Shown: positions 1 through 5,075 of the stretch, in pieces
Layout of the letters: the number at the start of each line of letters is the position of its first letter
Numbering within the stretch: position 1 is the stretch's first letter
NCBI GenBank assembly: GCA_024643945.1
Contig: JAHELX010000498.1
Span: 1 to 5,075, forward strand
Reading direction: 5' to 3'
Length of the DNA stretch: 5,075 bases
From: Anaerolineales bacterium
Lineage (GTDB): Bacteria; Chloroflexota; Anaerolineae; 4572-78; NAK82
Translations under genes and position numbers: made by a program
Notes under the pieces: model-generated
Seen by the model: only the letters and a program-made list of their open reading frames with translations
Database searches by the model: none
What the model was told of the DNA's origin: nothing

Positions 1-177
1 GCGCTTCACCTGGGCCATATGCAAATCACCTACCAGTTGTGGAACGAGGGACAAAGTAGACCTTCCCCCTTCTGGTTCGAGCGATTGCCTTAGGTACCTC
101 ACGGAGCCGCATCTGAGGATGTTGGCTCCTCAGAATTGGGCCTGCTGAATCAAAATGTGTGAGGAGGTAGAAACTCC
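1..177. other. Upstream leader / intergenic region before coxM
   Basis: No gene is confidently visible here. The first + strand frame is open from the window edge to a TAG at 91-93 (30 codons, about two thirds of them ending in G or C), so it could be the tail of an upstream gene, but nothing in it is recognisable. Alternatively, a minus-strand ATG at 18-16 has an AGGTGAT element six bases before it and could start a divergent gene leaving the window after six codons. The region also holds a perfect 8-bp inverted repeat (112-134) and the coxM ribosome binding site (161-168). I found no convincing -35/-10 pair; CAAAAT at 151-156 resembles a -10 box but has no partner at the right distance. Confidence 0.5.
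112..134 (+). promoter_or_regulatory. Perfect 8-7-8 inverted repeat in the coxM leader
   Basis: TCTGAGGA (112-119) is exactly complementary to TCCTCAGA (127-134) across a 7-nt loop. It lies 26 nt before the coxM ribosome binding site. No T-run follows, so it is not a canonical intrinsic terminator. It could be an operator for a dimeric regulator, an mRNA leader hairpin, or the end of an upstream transcript. Its arms also have other possible partners: TGAGG (114-118) can pair with CCTCA at 97-101, and TACCTC (95-100) is complementary to GAGGTA (164-169) in the ribosome binding site. The pairing is visible in the sequence; a regulatory role is inference. Confidence 0.4.
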
Positions 178-1050
178 ATGAAGCCAGCTCCTTTCAAATA
201 CTATGCCCCGACCACGGTGGAAGAAGTTCTAGCCCACCTGGCCGAACATGGCTATGATGCCAAGCCATTGGCCGGCGGGCAGAGCCTGATCCCCACCATG
301 AACTTCCGCCTGGCTCAACCTTCCGTTCTTGTCGACCTGAACAACATCCCAGAACTTTTCTATATTCATCCCGAAGAAAACGGCGGCTTGCGCATGGGAG
401 CTATGACCCGCGAAAGCCAGGTCGAACACAGTCCGCTGGTCGCGGAGCGAGCGCCCTTACTCCACGAAACGATGCCCCACATCGCCCACCCACAAATCCG
501 CAATCGGGGTACCGTTGGCGGCACGCTGGCGCATGCGGACCCGGCGGCCGAGTTGCCAGCAGTGAGTGTGGCGCTGAACGGGCGCTTTCGCCTCCGCAGC
601 CAGGCCGGGGAGCGTTGGGTTGCGGCCGATGAGTTTTTCATCGGGTTTTTCACCACGGCTCTGGAACCGGATGAATTGCTGGTAGAAGTCGCCTTACCTC
701 CCATGCCACCGCACAGTGGGTGGTCTTTTCTCGAAGTAGCCCGCCGCCATGGCGATTATGCTCTGGTGGGCGTTGCGGCTGTGGTGACTCTGGATGACAA
801 GGGCCAGTGCCATCAGGCGCGCCTGGTGTTCCTGAGTGTTGGCGACGGCCCTGTGGAAGCTCGCCAGGCGGCTGAGATGCTCACAGGCCAGATCCCCAGC
901 CCAGAGGTCATCCGGGCAGCTGCCGAGACCGCCACCAAGGCTGACGTTGACCCCGGCAGTGATATTCACGCCTCAGCACAATATCGCCGTCACCTGGTTC
1001 AGGTTCTGGCCCGTCGAGCGCTGGAAAAGGCAGTTGAGAGAGCTAAGTGA
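178..1050 (+). CDS. coxM: Molybdenum hydroxylase FAD-binding medium subunit (CoxM-like)
   Basis: This 290-residue protein is the flavin subunit of a Cox/xanthine-dehydrogenase-family enzyme. It takes electrons from the [2Fe-2S] subunit and passes them through FAD to an external acceptor, probably quinone. The N-terminus (MKPAPFKYYAPTTVEEVL) is typical of the family. The two FAD pyrophosphate-binding motifs are present: AGGQSLIP at residues 32-39 and TVGG at 112-115 within IRNRGTVGG, followed by the conserved ADPAAE at 120-125. Residues 1 to about 172 form the FAD-binding domain, and about 175-280 the CO-dehydrogenase flavoprotein C-terminal domain. The length matches the usual 280-300 residues, so the gene looks intact. 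The start is supported by GAGGAGGT at 161-168, nine bases before the ATG. It is first in the cluster, 79 nt before coxS, and its TGA stop overlaps the first arm of an inverted repeat. Assignment to the family is very secure; the enzyme's substrate is not known. Confidence 0.95.
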   Translation: MKPAPFKYYAPTTVEEVLAHLAEHGYDAKPLAGGQSLIPTMNFRLAQPSVLVDLNNIPELFYIHPEENGGLRMGAMTRESQVEHSPLVAERAPLLHETMPHIAHPQIRNRGTVGGTLAHADPAAELPAVSVALNGRFRLRSQAGERWVAADEFFIGFFTTALEPDELLVEVALPPMPPHSGWSFLEVARRHGDYALVGVAAVVTLDDKGQCHQARLVFLSVGDGPVEARQAAEMLTGQIPSPEVIRAAAETATKADVDPGSDIHASAQYRRHLVQVLARRALEKAVERAK

Positions 1051-1105
1051 CGAAGGACAAAGGACGAACGACGAACCTTTCGTCCTCCGTCTTTCGTCCT
1101 TCGTC
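1049..1105 (+). repeat. Inverted repeat spacer A (GACGAAGGAC family), coxM-coxS junction
   Basis: Two 27-nt arms, 1049-1075 and 1079-1105, face each other across a 3-nt loop (CCT). Of the 27 positions, 23 pair as Watson-Crick, one is G·T and three are mismatches. Each arm is built from short degenerate units such as GACGAAGGAC and AAAGGACGAA. The first arm begins inside the TGA stop of coxM (1048-1050), and the repeat ends 12 nt before the coxS ribosome binding site, so it fills most of the 79-nt junction. As RNA it would form a long hairpin between two cotranscribed genes. No T-tract follows. It could stabilise transcript ends, partially attenuate read-through, or be a passive mobile repeat. 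Confidence 0.85.
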
Positions 1106-1116
1106 CCTCACCGAAT

Positions 1117-1123
1117 GAGGAGA
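1117..1123 (+). promoter_or_regulatory. coxS ribosome binding site (decides the start)
   Basis: GAGGAGA lies about seven bases before the ATG at 1130. It selects this start over the in-frame ATG at 1115, which has no purine-rich sequence before it and would put this element inside the gene. It also selects it over the much longer open frame reaching back into coxM. Confidence 0.8.
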
Positions 1124-1129
1124 TTACCT

Positions 1130-1606
1130 ATGAGTGACTTGTTCAACGTGACTGTTACCGTCAACGGCAGCCGATACGAACGCGCTATCGAGCCACGCAT
1201 GCTGCTGAGCGATTTCTTGCGCCACGAACTGGGTCTGACCGGCACGCACGTCGGCTGTGAACACGGCGTATGCGGCACGTGCACGATTGTGTTCGATGGA
1301 CAACCGGCCCGCTCCTGCTTGATGTTTGCGGTGCAGGCCAACGGCCACGAGATTCTCACCGTCGAAGGATTGGGAAGTATGGACAAGCTTCATCCTCTTC
1401 AGGAAGCGTTCCGGGATGCTCACGCCCTGCAATGTGCCTTTTGCACGCCAGGCTTTTTGATGACGCTGGTGCCGTTCCTGGAAGACAACCCCAATCCTGG
1501 CGAAGATGAAATTCGCGAGGCCATCGCCGGTAATCTCTGCCGTTGCACCGGATACCAAAATATTACTGAGGCAGTTAAACTGGCGGCGGAGAGGATGAGG
1601 ACGTGA
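1130..1606 (+). CDS. coxS: Molybdenum hydroxylase [2Fe-2S] small subunit (CoxS-like)
   Basis: This 158-residue protein is the electron-transfer subunit linking the Mo centre of CoxL to the FAD of CoxM. The N-terminal ferredoxin-like domain (about residues 5-80) has the plant-type cluster ligands C43, C48, C51 and C63 in GCEHGVCGTC plus SC. The C-terminal helical domain (about 85-155) carries the second, family-specific cluster: C102 and C105 in QCAFCTPG, then C137 and C139 in NLCRCTGY. All eight cysteines are present, so both clusters should form. The length is normal (150-165 residues). The frame is open upstream to 836, but those codons overlap coxM and translate to nothing recognisable, so the ATG with GAGGAGA before it is chosen. 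The C-H-G-V-C-G spacing is the form common in xanthine-dehydrogenase-like hydroxylases. The TGA stop sits in ACGTGA, a unit of the repeat filling the next junction. Confidence 0.96.
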   Translation: MSDLFNVTVTVNGSRYERAIEPRMLLSDFLRHELGLTGTHVGCEHGVCGTCTIVFDGQPARSCLMFAVQANGHEILTVEGLGSMDKLHPLQEAFRDAHALQCAFCTPGFLMTLVPFLEDNPNPGEDEIREAIAGNLCRCTGYQNITEAVKLAAERMRT

Positions 1607-1709
1607 AAAGTAAAACGTAAAACGTGATGCGTGATTCAGATTAGATTTTGGCGTTTTACGCCTTACGTTTCACGTTTTACGTTTCACGCATCACACTTCA
1701 CGTTTTACG
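1601..1709 (+). repeat. Inverted repeat spacer B (CGTAAAACGT family), coxS-coxL junction
   Basis: The spacer is made of reiterated CGTAAAACG, ACGTGA and GCGTGA units and their complements. CGTAAAACG (1616-1624) pairs with CGTTTTACG (1701-1709), and the adjoining TGATGCGTGA (1625-1634) pairs exactly with TCACGCATCA (1684-1693). That gives 19 perfect pairs interrupted by one 7-nt bulge on the 3' side. A smaller hairpin, GGCGT/ACGCC with a TTT loop (1650-1662), sits inside. CGTTTTACG occurs three times in the 3' half (1652, 1673, 1701). The repeat starts at the coxS stop codon and ends 12 nt before the coxL ribosome binding site. No encoded protein is visible in it. Confidence 0.88.
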
Positions 1710-1721
1710 GTGTTATGTAAC

Positions 1722-1726
1722 AGGAG
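1722..1726 (+). promoter_or_regulatory. coxL ribosome binding site (decides the GTG start)
   Basis: AGGAG is followed by seven bases and then GTG at 1734. This favours GTG 1734 over the in-frame GTG at 1710, which lies at the edge of repeat B and has no Shine-Dalgarno element. The codons between the two GTGs (LCNRSGT) do not resemble the family's N-terminus. Confidence 0.75.
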
Positions 1727-1733
1727 TGGAACT

Positions 1734-4085
1734 GTGACCAAAAAGTACGTAGGTCAACGTATCAAACGAAATGAAGACCCACGCCTGCTGACCGGGCAAG
1801 CCCTGTTTGTGGATGATGTAGACTTGTCTGGCATGCTGCATGCCGCCTTTTTGCGCAGCGATTACGCCCATGCCCGCATCCGCAGTATTGACGTATCGGC
1901 AGCCCGCAGCCGGCCAGGGGTGGCGGCGGTTTACACCGCTGAGGATATGGGTGGCTTTTGGCGTCCCGGGCCCCTGTTGGTCCCCGCGCCCCATTCGATC
2001 GAAGGGGTGGTTTTTCACGCACGCACCCAGATTCCGATGGTAAAAGACAAAGCGCGGCACATTGGTGACCCACTGGCCGTCGTCATTGCCGAAAGCCGCT
2101 ATATTGCCGAAGATGCCCTTGAGGACATCGTGGTTGACTACGACCCGCTAGAGCCTGTGGTGGATTTGGAACGAGCCCTGGAGCCGGATGCCCCCCTCGT
2201 CCACGATGACCTGGATTCCAACCTGGCGGCCCACGTCATTCAGCGCAAGGGCGATTATGAAGCGATTCGAGACCAGGCTGACCTGATCATCAAACGGCGC
2301 ATCTTAGTTGACCGGGGCGCGGCAGGGGCACTGGAGAATCGAGGGGTTGTGGCTCAATGGGACGCGAGAAGCGAACAGTTGACCGTCTGGGACACAACCC
2401 AGGCCCCGATTCCTGTGCGCAATGGGCTGGCGGCGATGCTGGGGCTATCGGAACATCAGGTACGGGTCGTCGCACCCTTTGTCGGCGGCGGCTTTGGCCC
2501 CAAGATTATGATGTTCCAGCCAGAGGAAGTCCTTCTCCCCTGGGCAGCAATGAGACTCAACCGGCCTATCAAATGGATTGAAGACCGGCGAGAGAACTTC
2601 CTGGGCACTACCCAAGAACGCGCGCAGATACACGACGCCGAGATAGCCCTGACCCGCGACGGGCGCATCCTGGGAGTGCAGGATGTGTTTTTGCACGATA
2701 CTGGCGCTTATGACCCCTACGGCCTGACCGTTCCCCTCAACACGCAGTGTCACGTACTGGGAGCTTATGACATCCCCAATTACTATAGTGAGTTCAGAGT
2801 CGTTTTCACCAACAAGATGATCGTCACCCCTGTGCGGGGGGCCGGCCGGCCGCACGGGATCTTTGTGATAGAGCGGCTGCTAGACCTGGCTGCCAAAGAA
2901 TTGGGCATGGACCGGGTTGAGATCAGGAAGCGAAACTTCCTGCCCCCGGATGCGTTCCCCCACAACCACCACATTATCGACCAGGCTTTTATCGAGTTGG
3001 TCTACGACAGTGGGGACTATTTGCCGGTGCTGCAGAAGGCGGCCGAAATGATCGGCTATGAACAATTTATCCAGGAGGAGCAGCCCCGCTTGCGCGCCGA
3101 GGGTAAGCATGTGGGCGTTGGTATCGTTTCCTTCGTCGAGACGACCGGGGTTGGACCCTATGAGGGAGCGCGGGTGACGGTCGAAGCCAGCGGCAAGGTG
3201 AGCGTGGTGACTGGCGTTGGAACGCAGGGACAGGGCCACTTCACCTCCTTCGCGCAAGTTGTGGCCGATCAGTTGGGAGTGGACGTCAGCGACGTGCGGG
3301 TGGTAACCGGTGACACCTCCGAGTTCCACTGGGGGACGGGCACTTTCGCCAGCCGGGGAGCGGTGGTCGCCGGCAATGCTGTCAATGCCGCCGCTTCAAC
3401 CGTCCGCGCCAAGGTTCTCAAATTGGCCAGCAAGGTCCTGGAAGCGCCCGAAGAAGAACTGGAGTTGGTGGACGGTCAGGTGCGAGTGGCAGACGTTCCC
3501 TGGCAATCTATCAGCCTGGGTGAATTAGCCGTGCTGGCTAACCCCCTACGCGGGGCGGTTGAGCCTGGCACCGAACCTGGGTTGGAAGCCACCGACTACT
3601 TTGGGCCACAATATGGGGCGACCGCCTTTGGAGCAGTCGCTATGATCGTCGACGTAGACCCAGAAACAATGATGGTGGAGATCAAGCGCTTCGTAGTCGC
3701 TCACGATTGTGGCACGGTGCTCAACCCAATGATCGTAGAAGGCCAGATTCACGGCGGTGTGTCCCTGGGTATCGGCAATTCCTTCTACGAACAACTGGTG
3801 TATGACGAAAACGGGCAACTTCTCAACGCCTCGTTGATGGACTATCTGCTGCCCAGAGCCACCGATATGCCCCGGCGGATAGAGATTGCCCACTTCGAAA
3901 CTCTATCCCCCCTCAATCCCATGGGCGCTAAGGGCGTTGGTGAGGCCGGAGCCATCCCAACCCCATCCGCCTTCGCACAGGCAGTAGAAGATGCGCTGGC
4001 AGATTACAACCTGGAGATTCTCGAAACGCCGCTCAGTCCCAACCGGCTTTTCGAGTTGGTGCAGGACACAAAGCGTAAAACGTAA
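1734..4085 (+). CDS. coxL: Molybdopterin-binding catalytic large subunit (CoxL-like, non-form-I active site)
   Basis: This 783-residue subunit should hold the Mo-pterin-cytosine dinucleotide centre. It starts at GTG; GQRIKRNEDPRLLTG (residues 7-21) is the usual family opening. A hammerhead domain spans about 17-130, then two Mo-cofactor domains (about 140-390 and 405-760). Cofactor and active-site signatures are present: ALENRG at 199-204, TTQ with Q223 as the likely Mo-side glutamine, GGGFGPK at 251-257, GTQGQGHFT at 496-504, and GAKGVGE at 731-737 with E737 as the expected catalytic glutamate. The loop that carries the Cu-binding cysteine in true CO dehydrogenase reads PVRGAGR (366-372), with glycine 369 in the cysteine position. 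It is therefore not a form I enzyme, and it departs from form II AYRGAGR in its first two residues. The usual RPE after the loop is RPH. The substrate is unknown: CO, an aldehyde, a purine or an N-heterocycle are possible. Length is normal (about 770-810). The final KRKT and stop are encoded by repeat C. Confidence 0.95.
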   Translation: MTKKYVGQRIKRNEDPRLLTGQALFVDDVDLSGMLHAAFLRSDYAHARIRSIDVSAARSRPGVAAVYTAEDMGGFWRPGPLLVPAPHSIEGVVFHARTQIPMVKDKARHIGDPLAVVIAESRYIAEDALEDIVVDYDPLEPVVDLERALEPDAPLVHDDLDSNLAAHVIQRKGDYEAIRDQADLIIKRRILVDRGAAGALENRGVVAQWDARSEQLTVWDTTQAPIPVRNGLAAMLGLSEHQVRVVAPFVGGGFGPKIMMFQPEEVLLPWAAMRLNRPIKWIEDRRENFLGTTQERAQIHDAEIALTRDGRILGVQDVFLHDTGAYDPYGLTVPLNTQCHVLGAYDIPNYYSEFRVVFTNKMIVTPVRGAGRPHGIFVIERLLDLAAKELGMDRVEIRKRNFLPPDAFPHNHHIIDQAFIELVYDSGDYLPVLQKAAEMIGYEQFIQEEQPRLRAEGKHVGVGIVSFVETTGVGPYEGARVTVEASGKVSVVTGVGTQGQGHFTSFAQVVADQLGVDVSDVRVVTGDTSEFHWGTGTFASRGAVVAGNAVNAAASTVRAKVLKLASKVLEAPEEELELVDGQVRVADVPWQSISLGELAVLANPLRGAVEPGTEPGLEATDYFGPQYGATAFGAVAMIVDVDPETMMVEIKRFVVAHDCGTVLNPMIVEGQIHGGVSLGIGNSFYEQLVYDENGQLLNASLMDYLLPRATDMPRRIEIAHFETLSPLNPMGAKGVGEAGAIPTPSAFAQAVEDALADYNLEILETPLSPNRLFELVQDTKRKT

Positions 4086-4156
4086 AGCGTAAAACGTGAT
4101 CGTCACGCATAACGTCTTACGTTTCACGTTTTACGTTTTACGCTTCACGTTTTACG
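4072..4156 (+). repeat. Inverted repeat spacer C (CGTAAAACGT family), coxL-coxG junction
   Basis: The arm 4074-4097 pairs with 4133-4156 at 23 of 24 positions (the only mismatch is A4084 against C4146). The 35-nt loop has further internal pairing (CGTGA 4095-4099 with TCACG 4103-4107). Each arm is two CGTAAAACGT units joined by AAAG or its equivalent. The first arm lies inside coxL: it encodes the last codons and the TAA stop (4083-4085). A 23-nt stretch (4116-4138) is identical to 1662-1684 in spacer B, so the two spacers belong to one family. The repeat ends 31 nt before the coxG ribosome binding site, and no T-run follows it. Confidence 0.9.
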
Positions 4157-4204
4157 TTCTAGGTTTTTCAACGACACAAATCACACCGGGAGGAAAACAG
4201 AGTC

Positions 4205-4831
4205 ATGAAGCTAGAAGGTGAATACGTCTTCAACGGCCCACGTGAAGAGGTCTGGGAACTGGTGCGAGACCCTGACGTGCTGTCCTCTGCCCTGCCCGGC
4301 ACGCAAAGCCTGAACAGGGTCAGTGATAACGAGTATGAAGGAGAGATGAACGTTCGGATCGGTCCGGTTGCGGGCGTCTTCTCCGGCCGGATCGTGGTTT
4401 CAGACGAGGTGCCGCCCGAGAGTTACACCTTGACAGTGGCTGGCAAAGGTGCGCCGGGCTTTGTCAAGGGAACCGGTCACGTGCAATTGATCGATCAGGG
4501 CGATGGTACGACCCTCATGAAGTATGAGGGTGACGTACAAATTGGCGGCAAGCTAGCCAGCGTGGGCCAGCGGATGTTAGACACGGTGAGCAAGAGCATG
4601 ACGCGCCAGGGGTTGGAAACGCTGAACAAGGCGTTGCAGGCGCGAAAGACGGCCCAAGCCGAGGGCCGAGAGGTCGAATACACTCCTCCCTCAGAGACCG
4701 AGTTCGCAGTGGCTGTGGCTAAGGATCTGGCTGGCGAGATCTTTTCACCTGAGTACAGGACGGTGTGGGTGGTTGTCGCTGTTGCTATTCTGTCCATGAC
4801 GATTGGATATCTATTAGGCAGGAGGAAGTAG
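4205..4831 (+). CDS. coxG: CoxG-type SRPBCC protein with C-terminal membrane anchor
   Basis: This 208-residue protein has an N-terminal SRPBCC (START-like, ligand-cavity) domain at about residues 1-145. It opens with MKLEGEYVFNGPREEVWELV and continues with DPDVLSSALPG, a pattern characteristic of the CoxG family. A variable, charged linker follows (about 145-180). Then comes a single hydrophobic helix (about 186-204, TVWVVVAVAILSMTIGYLL) ending in GRRK, so the protein is probably tail-anchored with the soluble domain in the cytoplasm. CoxG proteins are known to recruit the Cox enzyme to the membrane, and a quinone-delivery role has been described for the family; both are transferred here by homology. 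The length matches known CoxG proteins (about 200 residues). The start follows GGGAGGA at 4188-4194, ten bases before the ATG. It comes 119 nt after coxL. The SRPBCC plus anchor assignment is strong; the exact ligand is inferred. Confidence 0.92.
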   Translation: MKLEGEYVFNGPREEVWELVRDPDVLSSALPGTQSLNRVSDNEYEGEMNVRIGPVAGVFSGRIVVSDEVPPESYTLTVAGKGAPGFVKGTGHVQLIDQGDGTTLMKYEGDVQIGGKLASVGQRMLDTVSKSMTRQGLETLNKALQARKTAQAEGREVEYTPPSETEFAVAVAKDLAGEIFSPEYRTVWVVVAVAILSMTIGYLLGRRK

Positions 4832-4938
4832 GGGCAGTACATTCTCGTCACGGTACTTCTTAAGGTGACTCCTTATTCGTTTGACTGACAGCTTGTTCTG
4901 GTAGTCTGATCTGGGATGATCTCAATGGAGGATATGGA

Positions 4939-4950
4939 AAGGAGGTGATG
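4939..4950 (+). promoter_or_regulatory. Orphan strong Shine-Dalgarno-like sequence
   Basis: AAAGGAGGTGATG is essentially a full complement of the 16S anti-Shine-Dalgarno tail. No ATG, GTG or TTG sits at a suitable distance after it. The embedded ATG at 4948 reads four codons to a TAG, and a 10-codon frame from ATG 4916 ends at TGA 4946-4948, overlapping that ATG. It may be chance, the remnant of a lost gene, or a leader element that pauses ribosomes. Confidence 0.3.
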
Positions 4951-4972
4951 GACCGGGCCTAGTTCATCTCTA

Positions 4973-5012
4973 ATGGATTGCCCTGGTGAGCGCTATTTGC
5001 AGGGCAGTTCGT
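4973..5012 (+). promoter_or_regulatory. 13-bp hairpin in the leader of the downstream gene
   Basis: Bases 4973-4985 pair with 5000-5012: ten Watson-Crick pairs and three G·T wobbles without a mismatch, around a 14-nt loop (4986-4999). The core is TGCCCTG (4979-4985) with CAGGGCA (5000-5006). The wobbles make sense for RNA but not for a DNA-binding palindrome. The hairpin lies about 50 nt before the terminal ribosome binding site, and no T-run follows, so a leader regulatory structure is likelier than a terminator. Its function is unknown. Confidence 0.45.
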
Positions 5013-5062
5013 ACATTGGTTTCACCCATATCCAAGCAAAATCATGTGCTATTCTGCTGTGA

Positions 5063-5072
5063 GAGGAGGAGG
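5063..5072 (+). promoter_or_regulatory. Ribosome binding site of a gene beginning past the window edge
   Basis: AGGAGGAGGA lies at the extreme end, with only three bases following it in the window. At normal spacing its start codon would fall a few bases beyond position 5075. The next gene is thus on the same strand, about 250 nt after coxG. It could be another cox accessory gene or the first gene of a separate unit; the window cannot tell. Confidence 0.6.
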
Positions 5073-5075
5073 ATT

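Larger units (their letters stand above)
4832..5075. other. Non-coding spacer downstream of coxG
   Basis: No convincing gene is present on either strand; the longest candidate is a 29-codon frame at 4973-5062 with no ribosome binding site. The stretch contains an orphan Shine-Dalgarno-like element (4939-4950), a stable hairpin (4973-5012) and a ribosome binding site at the very end. The weak AGTAC/GTACT inverted repeat at 4836-4857 just after the coxG stop is too short and lacks a T-run, so no intrinsic terminator is evident. The CGTAAAACGT and GACGAAGGAC repeats seen between the cox genes are absent here. It reads as the 5' leader of a further + strand gene. Confidence 0.6.

Noticed and set aside
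1..18. Start of a divergent minus-strand gene (ATG at 18-16, AGGTGAT before it)
   Set aside because: Only six codons are inside the window, so it cannot be supported as a gene. The competing + strand frame 1-93 is equally plausible.
71..93. tRNA T-arm-like GGTTCGAGC
   Set aside because: The flanking bases do not form the T-stem, and no acceptor, D or anticodon arms can be found around it.
836..1129. Extended reading frame upstream of coxS that would add 98 residues
   Set aside because: It overlaps coxM and repeat A, encodes nothing family-like, and the ATG at 1130 has a well-placed GAGGAGA and gives a normal CoxS length.
1124..1558. 144-codon open frame on the minus strand across coxS
   Set aside because: It is antisense to a clearly conserved gene with all eight cluster cysteines and shows no recognisable domain. 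The same reasoning removes the other antisense frames over coxM, coxL and coxG.
1710..1733. Earlier GTG start for coxL
   Set aside because: It sits on the edge of repeat B with no ribosome binding site; GTG 1734 has AGGAG seven bases before it and gives the family-typical N-terminus.
1049..4156. CRISPR array or intrinsic terminators as an explanation for the spacer repeats
   Set aside because: There are no regularly sized unique spacers between units, and no hairpin is followed by a T-run; the layout is inverted, not direct.
4973..5062. 29-codon small gene ending just before the terminal ribosome binding site
   Set aside because: No Shine-Dalgarno at a workable distance, no recognisable features, and the same bases form the 13-bp hairpin.
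4832..5075. Molybdenum-cofactor riboswitch in the spacer after coxG
   Set aside because: It would fit the molybdoenzyme context, but I could not find the conserved core of that RNA class; only the single hairpin at 4973-5012 is clear.

Overview
The window carries one four-gene operon-like cluster on the + strand. It encodes a molybdenum hydroxylase of the aerobic carbon-monoxide-dehydrogenase / xanthine-dehydrogenase family. In order the genes are a FAD subunit (coxM-like, 178-1050), a [2Fe-2S] subunit (coxS-like, 1130-1606), a molybdopterin catalytic subunit (coxL-like, 1734-4085) and a CoxG-type SRPBCC protein with a C-terminal membrane anchor (4205-4831). Positions 1-177 are an upstream leader. 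Positions 4832-5075 are a spacer ending in a strong ribosome binding site, so another + strand gene probably begins just past the edge.

The expected working model comes from the family. The Mo centre in CoxL hydroxylates or oxidises a small substrate. Electrons then pass through the two [2Fe-2S] clusters of CoxS to the FAD of CoxM and on to the quinone pool, with CoxG docking the enzyme at the membrane. The substrate cannot be read from the sequence. The catalytic loop is P-V-R-G-A-G-R, not the A-Y-x-C-S-F-R signature of proven (form I) CO dehydrogenases, so carbon monoxide should not be assumed. The gene order M-S-L nevertheless matches form I clusters.

The most unusual feature is in the spacers. 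All three gene junctions (79, 127 and 119 nt) are filled almost entirely by hairpin-forming inverted repeats that begin at, or inside, the stop codon of the preceding gene. Two unrelated repeat families are present: a GACGAAGGAC-type repeat after coxM, and a CGTAAAACGT-type repeat after coxS and after coxL. The last four codons and the stop of coxL lie inside the repeat.

The organism is a bacterium of moderately high GC. Repeats of these two types between genes, combined with a Cox-family enzyme, suggest an Anaerolineae-like member of the Chloroflexota. This is an inference from general familiarity and not from a database search. The enzyme is a recognisable family. The parts that look least described are the stop-codon-anchored repeats and the structured leaders at either end.
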